Source of the DNA: Clostridium sp. UBA4746 | Lineage (GTDB): Bacteria; Bacillota; Clostridia; Clostridiales; Clostridiaceae | Assembly: GCA_002403785.1 (NCBI GenBank) | Contig: DHIM01000270.1 | Location: 1 to 8,519, forward strand | Length of the DNA: 8,519 nucleotides | Direction of reading: 5' to 3' | Shown: piece after piece, positions 1-6,910 of the stretch | Numbering within the stretch: the stretch's first letter is position 1 | Layout of the letters: the number at the start of each line of letters is the position of its first letter | The notes under the pieces: model-generated | What the model saw: only the letters and a program-made list of their open reading frames with translations | Told to the model about the DNA's origin: nothing | The model's database searches: none | Program-made: the position numbers and the translations under genes

Positions 1-101
1 ATTAGTAATTTATTTAAGATTTAATATTTTTAATATTTTAAAGGAATTATTAAACTTATGAGGAAAGAAGAAAAGTAGTATTAAAAAAATAAGTATGAAC
101 A

Positions 102-107
102 TATAAT
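102..107 (+). promoter_or_regulatory. Possible -10 box of the receiver-kinase gene
   Basis: A perfect TATAAT lies about 40 bases before the start codon. No convincing -35 box sits at the right distance: GTATTA at 78-83 is 18 bases upstream and matches poorly. In DNA this AT-rich a single hexamer can arise by chance, so this is a tentative promoter. The rest of 1-146 shows only a six-codon frame (58-78), which is not convincing as a gene. Confidence 0.3.
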
Positions 108-149
108 AAATGATTGTAAGATATAAATAAAGAGAAAGGATGTTAGGTG

Positions 150-1370
150 ATGAACAATACTAAAAAAATGAAAATTTTGATTGTAGATGATGATTCTTTT
201 AGTCGACGTTTTTTAACAAAAATTCTTGGTAATGTTGGTTATGCGATTAAAGAGGCAACATGCGGAAAGGAAGCTTTAGAAAAAGCAAAGATTGAAAATC
301 CAAACTTAATCATACTTGCTGTTGAATTACCAGATATTACAGGTTATGAGGTATGTAAGCAACTTAAGTTAAATCCTGATACCGAAATTATACCTATACT
401 TAATATTACAGAATATTATACTGAAAATAAAGATTATGTTCACGGACTAGAATGTGGAGCCGATAATTATCTTATAAAACCTATTGACCCCCATGTGCTT
501 ATTGCTATTGTAAGTTCAATGTTAAGAATTCAAAATACAGAAAGTAACCTTAGACTTGCCCTAAAAGAAGCTATAACTGCTAATAATATAAAATCAAAAT
601 TTTTAGCAAATATTTCTCATGAATTAAAAACGCCTATTAATGTGATTGTTTCTGCTTTGCAGATGACTAATATTATTGTTGAGAATATAGAAAAACTAGA
701 AATAAAGAATAAATTACATAAATATAATGGTATGATGATGCAAAATAGCTACAGGTTAATTAGACTTATAAATAACTTAATAGATATTACTAAAATAGAC
801 TCAGGTTTTAAAAATATAACAAGGCAAAATGTTGACATTGTAAAAATTGTGGAAGATATAACTTTATCGGTGGCAAGTTTTGTAGAGAGTAAAAAAATTG
901 AACTTATATTTGATACAGATATAGAAGAAAAGATAACTTCTTGTGATCCAAGCAAAATAGAGACAATAATGTTTAATCTTCTTTCGAATGCAGCAAAGTT
1001 TACTAATGCAGATGGAAAAATAAGTGTGAATATGTATGATAAGGGAGAAAATATAATTATTTCCGTTAAGGATACAGGTATTGGAATTGCTGACGAGAAC
1101 AAGGAAAAGATATTTGAAAGATTTCTTCAGGTTGACGATATTTCACATAGAAATAATGAAGGAAGTGGTATAGGCCTATCATTAGTTAAATCATATGTTG
1201 AAATGCAGGGAGGCGAAATAACTATAGAAAGTGCTTATGGTGAAGGCAGTAATTTTATTGTTAAACTTCCAATTGTGATAATAGATGAAACTAAAGTAAA
1301 AAACAAATATAGTATTAAGCCAGATTATGTAGATAAAATGAATATAGAGTTTTCAGATGTATATTCTTAA
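150..1370 (+). CDS. Receiver-histidine kinase fusion with degenerate receiver
   Basis: This is a cytosolic signalling protein with an N-terminal receiver domain fused to a histidine kinase core. Numbering starts at GTG 147; the preferred start is ATG 150, about 9 bases after AAAGGA (135-140). The receiver spans about residues 8-125. It keeps the acidic pocket (LIVDDD, 11-16), the Thr of NIT (87-89) and the Lys of LIKP (109-112). The phosphoacceptor Asp expected before the VELPD motif is instead Ala58 (codon GCT, 318-320). A short helical linker leads to a HisKA domain with the phosphorylatable His158 in SHELKTP. The ATPase domain is complete: N box NLLSNAAKF (277-285), G1 DTGIGI (309-314), F box FERF and G2 GSGIGLSLV (339-347). 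I see no membrane segment or PAS domain. The kinase looks active, while the receiver probably cannot be phosphorylated in the usual way. The stimulus and partner regulator are unknown. A terminator follows, so co-transcription with the PTS genes is unlikely. Confidence 0.9.
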   Translation: MNNTKKMKILIVDDDSFSRRFLTKILGNVGYAIKEATCGKEALEKAKIENPNLIILAVELPDITGYEVCKQLKLNPDTEIIPILNITEYYTENKDYVHGLECGADNYLIKPIDPHVLIAIVSSMLRIQNTESNLRLALKEAITANNIKSKFLANISHELKTPINVIVSALQMTNIIVENIEKLEIKNKLHKYNGMMMQNSYRLIRLINNLIDITKIDSGFKNITRQNVDIVKIVEDITLSVASFVESKKIELIFDTDIEEKITSCDPSKIETIMFNLLSNAAKFTNADGKISVNMYDKGENIIISVKDTGIGIADENKEKIFERFLQVDDISHRNNEGSGIGLSLVKSYVEMQGGEITIESAYGEGSNFIVKLPIVIIDETKVKNKYSIKPDYVDKMNIEFSDVYS

Positions 1371-1391
1371 AATTACAAACAATTTCTCCTC

Positions 1392-1424
1392 AAGATACCA
1401 ATTTATTTGGTATCTTTTTATTTT
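1392..1424 (+). terminator. Intrinsic terminator after the kinase gene
   Basis: AAGATACCAA (1392-1401) and TTGGTATCTT (1407-1416) form a perfect 10-bp stem around a 5-base loop, followed by a T-rich run. It lies 21 bases after the kinase stop codon and separates that gene from the PTS operon. Confidence 0.88.
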
Positions 1425-1517
1425 AGAATTTTAATAAAATATAAAATATTTATATTAAACTGTCACATAGAAAAGACAATTGAGGAAATAATAAGATTAA
1501 TTATGTTTAATTAAATC

Positions 1518-1524
1518 AGGAGGT
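1518..1524 (+). promoter_or_regulatory. Strong ribosome binding site of PTS IIA
   Basis: A perfect AGGAGGT lies 8 bases before the ATG at 1533 and fixes that start. In the gap before it (1425-1517) I see no confident promoter. TTGAGG (1480-1485) with TATGTT 16 bases downstream is weak. A TGTC-N10-GACA dyad (1461-1478) and an imperfect AT-rich dyad (1495-1517) could be regulator sites but may be chance. I see no sigma-54 -24/-12 element and no CcpA cre site. Confidence 0.75.
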
Positions 1525-1532
1525 AGAATAAT

Positions 1533-1970
1533 ATGGATAACTTAATAACAAAAGAACTTATAATATTAGATTTAGACTTATCTTCCAAGGCAGAGGTGAT
1601 TGAAGAGATGGCTAGGTTATTTGAATCACAGGGTAGATTACATGATTATAGCAATTATATTAAACAGGTATTTGCAAGAGAAGAAAATTTTGCTACATCA
1701 ATAGGCTTTGAAGTTGCTATTCCACACGGAAAAACCGACGCAGTTAAAAATGCATCACTAGCATTCGCTAGATTGAAGAAAGAAATTCAATGGAGTGATG
1801 AGGAAAAAGTGAAATATGTATTTCTAATTGCAGTTCCAGAGACTGAGGCAGGAAATACTCATCTTCAGATTCTTGCTCAGATTTCAAGAAAGATAATGAG
1901 AGAGGAATTTAGAGAAAAACTAAAATCTTCCTTGGGAGTTGATGAACTTCTAGAGATTATTACAGCGTAA
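1533..1970 (+). CDS. PTS fructose-family EIIA component
   Basis: This is a soluble cytoplasmic phosphocarrier of the fructose/mannitol EIIA family (PTS_EIIA_2). It takes phosphate from HPr on a histidine and passes it to the IIB subunit. The 145 residues match a single IIA domain. The active-site motif IPHGK places the phosphohistidine at His65, preceded by the usual ATSIGFEVA stretch (54-62). The later part (VFLIAVPETEAGNTHLQILAQIS) is also typical of the family. The domain stands alone rather than being fused to IIB/IIC as in many fructose permeases. It is the first gene of the IIA-IIC-IIB cluster and is followed by an 86-base gap before IIC. The sugar cannot be read from IIA. The downstream PflD-type genes suggest an anhydrohexitol, which is inference. 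Confidence 0.92.
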   Translation: MDNLITKELIILDLDLSSKAEVIEEMARLFESQGRLHDYSNYIKQVFAREENFATSIGFEVAIPHGKTDAVKNASLAFARLKKEIQWSDEEKVKYVFLIAVPETEAGNTHLQILAQISRKIMREEFREKLKSSLGVDELLEIITA

Positions 1971-2056
1971 AAATCTAAAGTGAAGATTAAATTGTTATCT
2001 AGTATTGGATATTATTCGTAAAAAAATACTAATAAAAGTTAGAGAGGGTAATTAAA

Positions 2057-3157
2057 ATGAGAGAATTAAAGGAACTACTTAAAAATACAAGACAACATTT
2101 GATGAGCGGGGTATCTTATATGATTCCTTTTGTTGTAGCGGGAGGTGTTCTATTAGCACTTTCAGTTCTATTGTACGGTTCAGCAGCTGTACCCCCAAAA
2201 GGAACAGCATTAAACGACCTATTTAACATAGGTGCTGCAGGATTAGGGCTTATGGTACCTATACTTGCAGGATTTATAGCATTTTCAATGGTAGATAGAC
2301 CAGGTATTGCACCAGGAGCTATCGGTGGATTCTTAGCAGGACAAATAGGAGCAGGTTTCTTAGGTGGAATAATCGCGGGGCTACTCGCAGGTCTAGTTGT
2401 TTTCTATTTAAAGAAAATAAAAGTTCCATCAATAATGCGTTCAGTAATGCCTATATTTGTTATTCCACTAGTAGGTACATTTGTTGTTGGTGGTTTAATT
2501 GTTTGGGTTCTAGGACAGCCAATCGCAGGTGTTATGATAGCAATGAAGGCTTGGCTTGAAGCACTAGGTACTGGTAATTTAGTAGTACTTGGAATAGTTT
2601 TAGGTCTTATGATTGCATTTGATATGGGAGGTCCAGTAAATAAGGTTGCATACGCATTTGGAGTAGCTATGGTTGGTACAATAGATCCTGCTACAGGAAT
2701 GGCAACACCAATGGCTTTAAAGATAATGGCTGGAATCGGAGTAGCTATATGTATACCTCCAATAGGAATGGGTCTTGCTACATTCTTAGCACCTAAAAAG
2801 TATACTACAGAAGAAAGAGAAGCTGGAAAAGCCGGTATCTTAATGGGACTTATAGGAATAACAGAAGGAGCTATACCTTTTGCAGCAGCAGATCCAGTTA
2901 GGGTTATACCTTCAATAATGGTTGGTTCAGCGGTTGGATCAGTTACAGCAATGTTACTTGGAGCTGGAAATCCAGCACCTTGGGGAGGATGGATAGTATT
3001 ACCAGTTGCTCAAGGTGCACTTGGATATGTTATCGCTACTTTAATAGGTATTATAGTAACAGCTTTAATGGTTAACACTTTAAAGAAAACTGTTAAAGGG
3101 GAGACTGACAAAGAAGTTAGCGGTGATAATGAAGAAATAGAAATAGATTTTGAATAG
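2057..3157 (+). CDS. PTS fructose-family EIIC membrane permease
   Basis: This is the membrane channel of a fructose-family PTS, which binds the sugar outside the cell and presents it to IIB for phosphorylation. It has 366 residues, the size of a stand-alone IIC such as FrwC of E. coli. The protein is dominated by hydrophobic, Gly/Ala-rich segments, roughly at 20-40, 57-77, 84-117, 131-153, 172-190, 222-245, 259-275, 285-303 and 311-340. Two family signatures are clear: DMGGPVNK (189-196) and ITEGAIPFAAADP (268-280). The C-terminal tail (about 345-366) is acidic and soluble, with no IIB domain attached. AGAGAGGG 8 bases upstream supports the ATG start. Some fructose-family permeases carry other hexoses or hexitols, so the substrate stays open; anhydromannitol is proposed from the neighbouring genes only. 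Confidence 0.93.
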   Translation: MRELKELLKNTRQHLMSGVSYMIPFVVAGGVLLALSVLLYGSAAVPPKGTALNDLFNIGAAGLGLMVPILAGFIAFSMVDRPGIAPGAIGGFLAGQIGAGFLGGIIAGLLAGLVVFYLKKIKVPSIMRSVMPIFVIPLVGTFVVGGLIVWVLGQPIAGVMIAMKAWLEALGTGNLVVLGIVLGLMIAFDMGGPVNKVAYAFGVAMVGTIDPATGMATPMALKIMAGIGVAICIPPIGMGLATFLAPKKYTTEEREAGKAGILMGLIGITEGAIPFAAADPVRVIPSIMVGSAVGSVTAMLLGAGNPAPWGGWIVLPVAQGALGYVIATLIGIIVTALMVNTLKKTVKGETDKEVSGDNEEIEIDFE

Positions 3158-3166
3158 TAATAGCTT

Positions 3167-3202
3167 TTCATAAATAGCATATTTTGATATGTTATTTATG
3201 AA
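3167..3202 (+). promoter_or_regulatory. Intercistronic hairpin between IIC and IIB
   Basis: The arms at 3167-3181 and 3188-3202 form a 15-bp stem (one G-U pair) around the 6-base loop TTTTGA. No T-run follows, so it does not look like a terminator. It ends 12 bases before the IIB ribosome binding site. Likely roles are mRNA processing or protection of the upstream IIC message, giving different levels of IIC and IIB; this is inference. Confidence 0.6.
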
Positions 3203-3214
3203 GTAATCTAATAG

Positions 3215-3219
3215 AGGAG
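3215..3219 (+). promoter_or_regulatory. Ribosome binding site deciding the IIB start
   Basis: AGGAG lies directly against an in-frame ATG at 3220, leaving no spacer, but 9 bases before the ATG at 3229. The start is therefore placed at 3229, which also gives the usual EIIB N-terminus MKILAVTACP. Confidence 0.7.
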
Positions 3220-3228
3220 ATGATCAAT

Positions 3229-3546
3229 ATGAAAATTTTAGCAGTAACAGCATGCCCATCAGGAGTTGCACACACATATATGGCTGCAGAAGCATTGGAA
3301 AGAGCAGCAAAAGCAAAAGGTATTGAAATTAAGGTTGAAACTCAAGGTTCAATTGGTGTAGAAAATAAAATTACAGCAGAGGATGTTAAAGGTGCTGATG
3401 TAATTATTTTAACTAAAGATATGGGCATAAAAGAAGTTGAAAGATTTAATGGCTTATTAACCGTTAAAGTTGCTATCAGTGATGTTGTAAAAAAAGCTGA
3501 TCAATTGATTGACAAAGTTGTGGCACATGTAAATAGTAAGAAGTAA
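3229..3546 (+). CDS. PTS fructose-family EIIB component
   Basis: This is a small cytoplasmic phosphocarrier of the fructose EIIB family. It carries phosphate on a cysteine and transfers it to the sugar bound in IIC. From the ATG at 3229 it has 105 residues, a full single IIB domain. The signature ACPSGVAHTYMAAEAL sits at residues 8-23 with the phosphocysteine at Cys9. The remainder (KVETQGSIGVENKIT, then a VIILTKDMGI strand) follows the family fold. It is the last gene of the PTS unit and is closed by a terminator 10 bases after the stop codon. With IIA and IIC it makes a complete permease lacking only the general proteins EI and HPr, which are not in this window. Confidence 0.93.
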   Translation: MKILAVTACPSGVAHTYMAAEALERAAKAKGIEIKVETQGSIGVENKITAEDVKGADVIILTKDMGIKEVERFNGLLTVKVAISDVVKKADQLIDKVVAHVNSKK

Positions 3547-3555
3547 TTTTTTATG

Positions 3556-3585
3556 AAGCTGTCGGAGAAAACGACAGCTTTTTTA
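3556..3585 (+). terminator. Intrinsic terminator after PTS IIB
   Basis: AAGCTGTCG (3556-3564) and CGACAGCTT (3572-3580) form a perfect 9-bp GC-containing stem with a 7-base loop, followed directly by TTTTAT. It sits between the PTS genes and the glycyl radical enzyme gene, so the two blocks need separate initiation or read-through. Confidence 0.88.
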
Positions 3586-3624
3586 TTTATATAATATATT
3601 TCCTCGGTAATTATATTATTTCTA

Positions 3625-3653
3625 TTGAAATTTCTCGAATTTAATTATACAAT
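3625..3653 (+). promoter_or_regulatory. Probable sigma-A promoter of the pflD-like operon
   Basis: TTGAAA (3625-3630) and TACAAT (3648-3653) are separated by exactly 17 bases, each differing from consensus at one position. The promoter lies between the IIB terminator and the glycyl radical enzyme gene, about 58 bases before its start. The spacer contains AAATT-N5-AATTT (3628-3642), a small dyad that could be a regulator site or chance. Confidence 0.65.
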
Positions 3654-3710
3654 AAAGATGAAAGAAGAAGAAACAATACAAAACAATTATAAGGGGAGGG
3701 TGAATGATGA

Positions 3711-6011
3711 ATGATTAATAAAAGAATAACTAAACTAAAAAATCAGCTTTTTGAATATAAAAGAGAGATTTCCTTAGAAAGAGCTATATTGTATACAGAA
3801 AGTTATAAGAAAACTGAAGGTGAACCTGTAATTGTAAGAAGAGCAACAGCAACAGCACATATTCTTAATAATGTTCAGATTTCCATCCGTGAAGGAGAAC
3901 TGATTGCAGGTAACAGAACAGTAAAACCAAGAAGTGGGATAATTTCACCAGAAATGGATCCATATTGGATATATGAAGAACTTGATACTATTCATAATAG
4001 ACCTCAAGATACTTTTTATATAAGTGATGCGGATAAGAAAATCTACAAGGAGGTGTTATACTCCTATTGGGTAGGTAAGTCTATGAAGGACTTTATAAAT
4101 TCAAAGATAAGTATGGATGTAAAAGTAGCGGTGAAAGATGATGTAATAAAACTTAACCAAACAGATAAAGGCCAAGGACATATGATCATGGACTTTGAGG
4201 GTCTCCTTAAAAATGGTATTGAGGTTATAATATCACAAGTTAGAGAAAAAGCTTTACAAAACCCTCTAAATGATTTTTATAAGGCGTCAATTATAGTACT
4301 TACGACTGCTCAAAGACATATTTTGAGGTATTGCAGTTTGGCACTGAGTCAAGCAGAAAAAGAAAGTAATGTTTTAAGAAAAGATGAATTTTTAGAGATT
4401 GCAAGAATATCTAAAAAGGTTGCATATGAGAAACCGGAAAGTTTTCATGAGGCATTACAGCTTCTTTGGTATATTAGTATAATAGGGCAGTATGAATCTA
4501 ATGCCAGCTCATTATCCCTTGGACGATTTGATCAATATACGTATAAGTTTTATAAAAATGATTTAGAAAAGGGTATTGATAAGGAGAAACTTAGAGAAAT
4601 TCTTGAGTGCTTCTGGGTTAAGACAAATGATGTAGTACTTATAAGAAGTACATCTAGTGCTAAGTATTTTGCAGGTTTCCCAACAGGATATACTATAGCT
4701 TTAGGTGGGGTATTTAAAAATGGTCGTTCTGCTGTGAATGAGTTGTCTTATCTTTGTTTGGATACTTATCATGATATACTTCTTCCACAGCCAAATTTAT
4801 CTGTAAGAATTAATGAATTTACGCAAAGGAGGTTCTTAAATAAAACTGTGGAAACTATAAGACTAGGAACCGGCATTCCTCAAATTTTCAATGATGAGGT
4901 AATCATCCCGGGCTTCCTAAACAGGGGTGTCTCTTTAGACGATGCTAGAGAGTATGCAATAGTTGGGTGCGTTGAGTTATCTATACCGGGTAAAACCTAT
5001 GGGCTGCATGATATAGCATTATTTAATCTACTTAAGATAATGGAGATAACACTAAAAGAAAATGAAAATAATGAAGATATAACCTTTGAAAAAATCATAG
5101 AAATAATTCAAGTTAAGATAGATAGATATGTAGAACTTGTAGTTTGTGGTTCTAACATAGTTGATATAGGACATAGAGAATACGCTCCAATTCCACTGCT
5201 TTCATGTTTTATAGACAGTTGTATTCAAAAAGGAAAGGATGTAACTGACGGAGGAGCAAAATATAATTTTTCAGGTGTTCAGGGAATAGGAATAGCAAAC
5301 TTAAGCGATTCATTATATGCACTTAAAAAGATTGTTTTTGAAGAGAAAAGAATGAGTTTTAAAGAACTTATTCAGGCACTTAATAACAACTTTGAAGGTG
5401 AAGCAGGTGAAAAGCTAAGGGTAAGACTTATAAATAAGTACGATAAATATGGAAATGATAATGATGAAGTTGATTTTCTAAGTTCAGACATTTTGAGACA
5501 TTTTGAAGGGGAAATAGAAAAACATAAAAACCCTAGAGGGGGTTATTTTACACCAGGAGCATATACAGTATCTGCCCATATTCCATTAGGTGCTGCAGTA
5601 GGGGCTACTCCTGACGGAAGAAAAGACGGAGAACAGTTAGCTGATGGAGGACTATCACCAATGGTAGGAAAAGATAGGTTAGGGCCTACAGCCATATTAA
5701 AGAGTATAAGTAAGTTGGATAATTATTTAACCTCTAATGGAAGCTTACTCAATGTGAAATTTAGTCCAAAGACTTTAGAGGGTGATGAAGGTGTAAAGAA
5801 AATGGTAGACTACCTCTTAGCTTTCATGAAACTAAAACTTCAGCATATACAATTTAATGTTATATCAGTAGCTACTTTAAAAGAAGCTCAAAAGCATCCA
5901 GAAAGTCACAAAGGTCTTGTTGTGAGGGTTGCGGGCTACAGTGCCTTCTTCATAGAACTTAGCATTGAGATACAAAATGATATAATTGCAAGAACAGAAC
6001 ATTTATTATAG
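3711..6011 (+). CDS. pflD: PflD-type glycyl radical enzyme (probable anhydrohexitol-6-phosphate lyase)
   Basis: This is a cytoplasmic, oxygen-sensitive glycyl radical enzyme of 766 residues, full length for the PflD group. The C-terminal radical loop VVRVAGYSAFF holds the radical glycine, Gly742. The mid-protein motif GCVE places the thiyl Cys at 420 and the acid/base Glu at 422. True pyruvate formate-lyase has adjacent Cys-Cys there, so this is not PFL despite the historical name. The N-terminus (REISLERA, TEGEPV, GNRTVKPR) and blocks such as SNASSLSLGRFDQY and GGYFTPGAYTVSAH match E. coli PflD closely, from memory and not by alignment. E. coli PflD has been reported to cleave the ring C-O bond of 1,5-anhydromannitol-6-phosphate, giving 1-deoxyfructose-6-phosphate. 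YbiW does the same with the anhydroglucitol epimer. The same reaction here is a strong inference, since the PTS and FSA neighbours fit it. The ATG follows GGGGAGGG (3693-3700) by 10 bases. Confidence 0.9.
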   Translation: MINKRITKLKNQLFEYKREISLERAILYTESYKKTEGEPVIVRRATATAHILNNVQISIREGELIAGNRTVKPRSGIISPEMDPYWIYEELDTIHNRPQDTFYISDADKKIYKEVLYSYWVGKSMKDFINSKISMDVKVAVKDDVIKLNQTDKGQGHMIMDFEGLLKNGIEVIISQVREKALQNPLNDFYKASIIVLTTAQRHILRYCSLALSQAEKESNVLRKDEFLEIARISKKVAYEKPESFHEALQLLWYISIIGQYESNASSLSLGRFDQYTYKFYKNDLEKGIDKEKLREILECFWVKTNDVVLIRSTSSAKYFAGFPTGYTIALGGVFKNGRSAVNELSYLCLDTYHDILLPQPNLSVRINEFTQRRFLNKTVETIRLGTGIPQIFNDEVIIPGFLNRGVSLDDAREYAIVGCVELSIPGKTYGLHDIALFNLLKIMEITLKENENNEDITFEKIIEIIQVKIDRYVELVVCGSNIVDIGHREYAPIPLLSCFIDSCIQKGKDVTDGGAKYNFSGVQGIGIANLSDSLYALKKIVFEEKRMSFKELIQALNNNFEGEAGEKLRVRLINKYDKYGNDNDEVDFLSSDILRHFEGEIEKHKNPRGGYFTPGAYTVSAHIPLGAAVGATPDGRKDGEQLADGGLSPMVGKDRLGPTAILKSISKLDNYLTSNGSLLNVKFSPKTLEGDEGVKKMVDYLLAFMKLKLQHIQFNVISVATLKEAQKHPESHKGLVVRVAGYSAFFIELSIEIQNDIIARTEHLL

Positions 6012-6019
6012 GATGTGAT
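6010..6019 (+). promoter_or_regulatory. Ribosome binding site of pflC overlapping the pflD stop
   Basis: AGGATGTGAT differs from the ideal AGGAGGTGAT at one base and shares its first two bases with the TAG stop codon of the upstream gene (6009-6011). An in-frame GTG at 6015 lies inside this site, so the ATG at 6024 is the better start. The arrangement suggests translational coupling of the radical enzyme and its activator. Confidence 0.7.
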
Positions 6020-6023
6020 AATT

Positions 6024-6848
6024 ATGAAAGGATTAGTTTTTAATATACAGCGATATTCCCTTCATGATGGTGATGGTATTAGAACCATTGTATTTCTAAA
6101 GGGATGTCCAATGCATTGTCCATGGTGTTGTAATCCTGAATCACAAAGCTTTGAAATAGAGAAAGGCAAAATAAACAATCTATGTATACATTGCAAAACA
6201 TGTAGCTTGGATGTTAATGAGTGCCCATCTGGATCTATTGTTGAATTTGGTAAGTATATGACTGTAGAAGAGGTTTTGACTGAGGTTCAAAAGGATATGA
6301 TATTTTATAATACTTCAGGTGGAGGAGTAACACTTTCGGGAGGGGAGGCCACAGCACAGCCGCAATTTGCATTAGAACTTTTGAAAGAACTTAAAAAACT
6401 TGGTGTTAATACTGCTATGGAAACCTGTGGGCAAGTAGCAGTTAATAATTTACTAGAGCTATCAGAGTATTTGGATTTGATTTTGTTTGATTTAAAAATA
6501 TTTAATAAACACAAGTCTTTGAAATTACTAGGAGCAGATATAGAATTAATTAAAGGTAATATTAAAGCTTTGGTAGGAAATAATAAAAAAGTTATTCCAA
6601 GAATTCCTTTAATTCCTGGCTATACAATGGATGATGAAAATATTGATGAAATTATTAACTTTGTAATACAGTTAGGTCTAAAGGAAATTCACATATTGCC
6701 GTTTCATCAATATGGTAGCAAAAAGTATGAATATATAGGAAAAGCGTATGAATTAAAACAAATAGATCCTCCAACGAATCAAGAGGTAGAAGGTATAAAA
6801 ACTAAAATGGAGTCCCAAGGTCTTAAGGTTGTAATAGGCGGGTTATAG
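6024..6848 (+). CDS. pflC: PflC-type glycyl radical enzyme activase (radical SAM)
   Basis: This radical SAM enzyme installs the glycyl radical on the upstream PflD-type protein, using a [4Fe-4S] cluster and S-adenosylmethionine. From ATG 6024 it has 274 residues. The radical SAM motif CPMHCPWC gives Cys28, Cys32 and Cys35. SGGE (105-108) is the usual SAM-contacting motif, and DLK and HILPFHQYG further on are typical of GRE activases. A ferredoxin-like insert carries Cys54, Cys57, Cys60 and Cys67 (CX2CX2CX6CPSG), enough for one extra iron-sulfur cluster. Many non-PFL activases have an insert with two clusters and PflA has none. The same single-cluster pattern occurs in E. coli PflC as I remember it. 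The gene is 12 bases from pflD and probably translationally coupled to it, which fits an enzyme-activator pair. Confidence 0.92.
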   Translation: MKGLVFNIQRYSLHDGDGIRTIVFLKGCPMHCPWCCNPESQSFEIEKGKINNLCIHCKTCSLDVNECPSGSIVEFGKYMTVEEVLTEVQKDMIFYNTSGGGVTLSGGEATAQPQFALELLKELKKLGVNTAMETCGQVAVNNLLELSEYLDLILFDLKIFNKHKSLKLLGADIELIKGNIKALVGNNKKVIPRIPLIPGYTMDDENIDEIINFVIQLGLKEIHILPFHQYGSKKYEYIGKAYELKQIDPPTNQEVEGIKTKMESQGLKVVIGGL

Positions 6849-6910
6849 AAAATATCTACAGTAAAATGGCAAGTATTTAAAATAATTTAAAATAGAAAGG
6901 TGATAAAATT

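Noticed and set aside
58..78. Six-codon frame preceded by AAGGA, possible leader peptide.
   Set aside because: It is too short, its spacing is poor and no attenuator hairpin follows.
749..1102. Open reading frame on the minus strand inside the kinase gene.
   Set aside because: It lies wholly antisense to a well-supported kinase gene and its translation shows no domain.
3711..6011. Annotation as pyruvate formate-lyase.
   Set aside because: The active site has a single Cys in GCVE rather than adjacent Cys-Cys, and the activase has an extra iron-sulfur cluster insert that PflA lacks.
6305..6514. Open reading frame on the minus strand inside the activase gene.
   Set aside because: It is antisense to conserved radical SAM motifs and its protein has no recognisable features.
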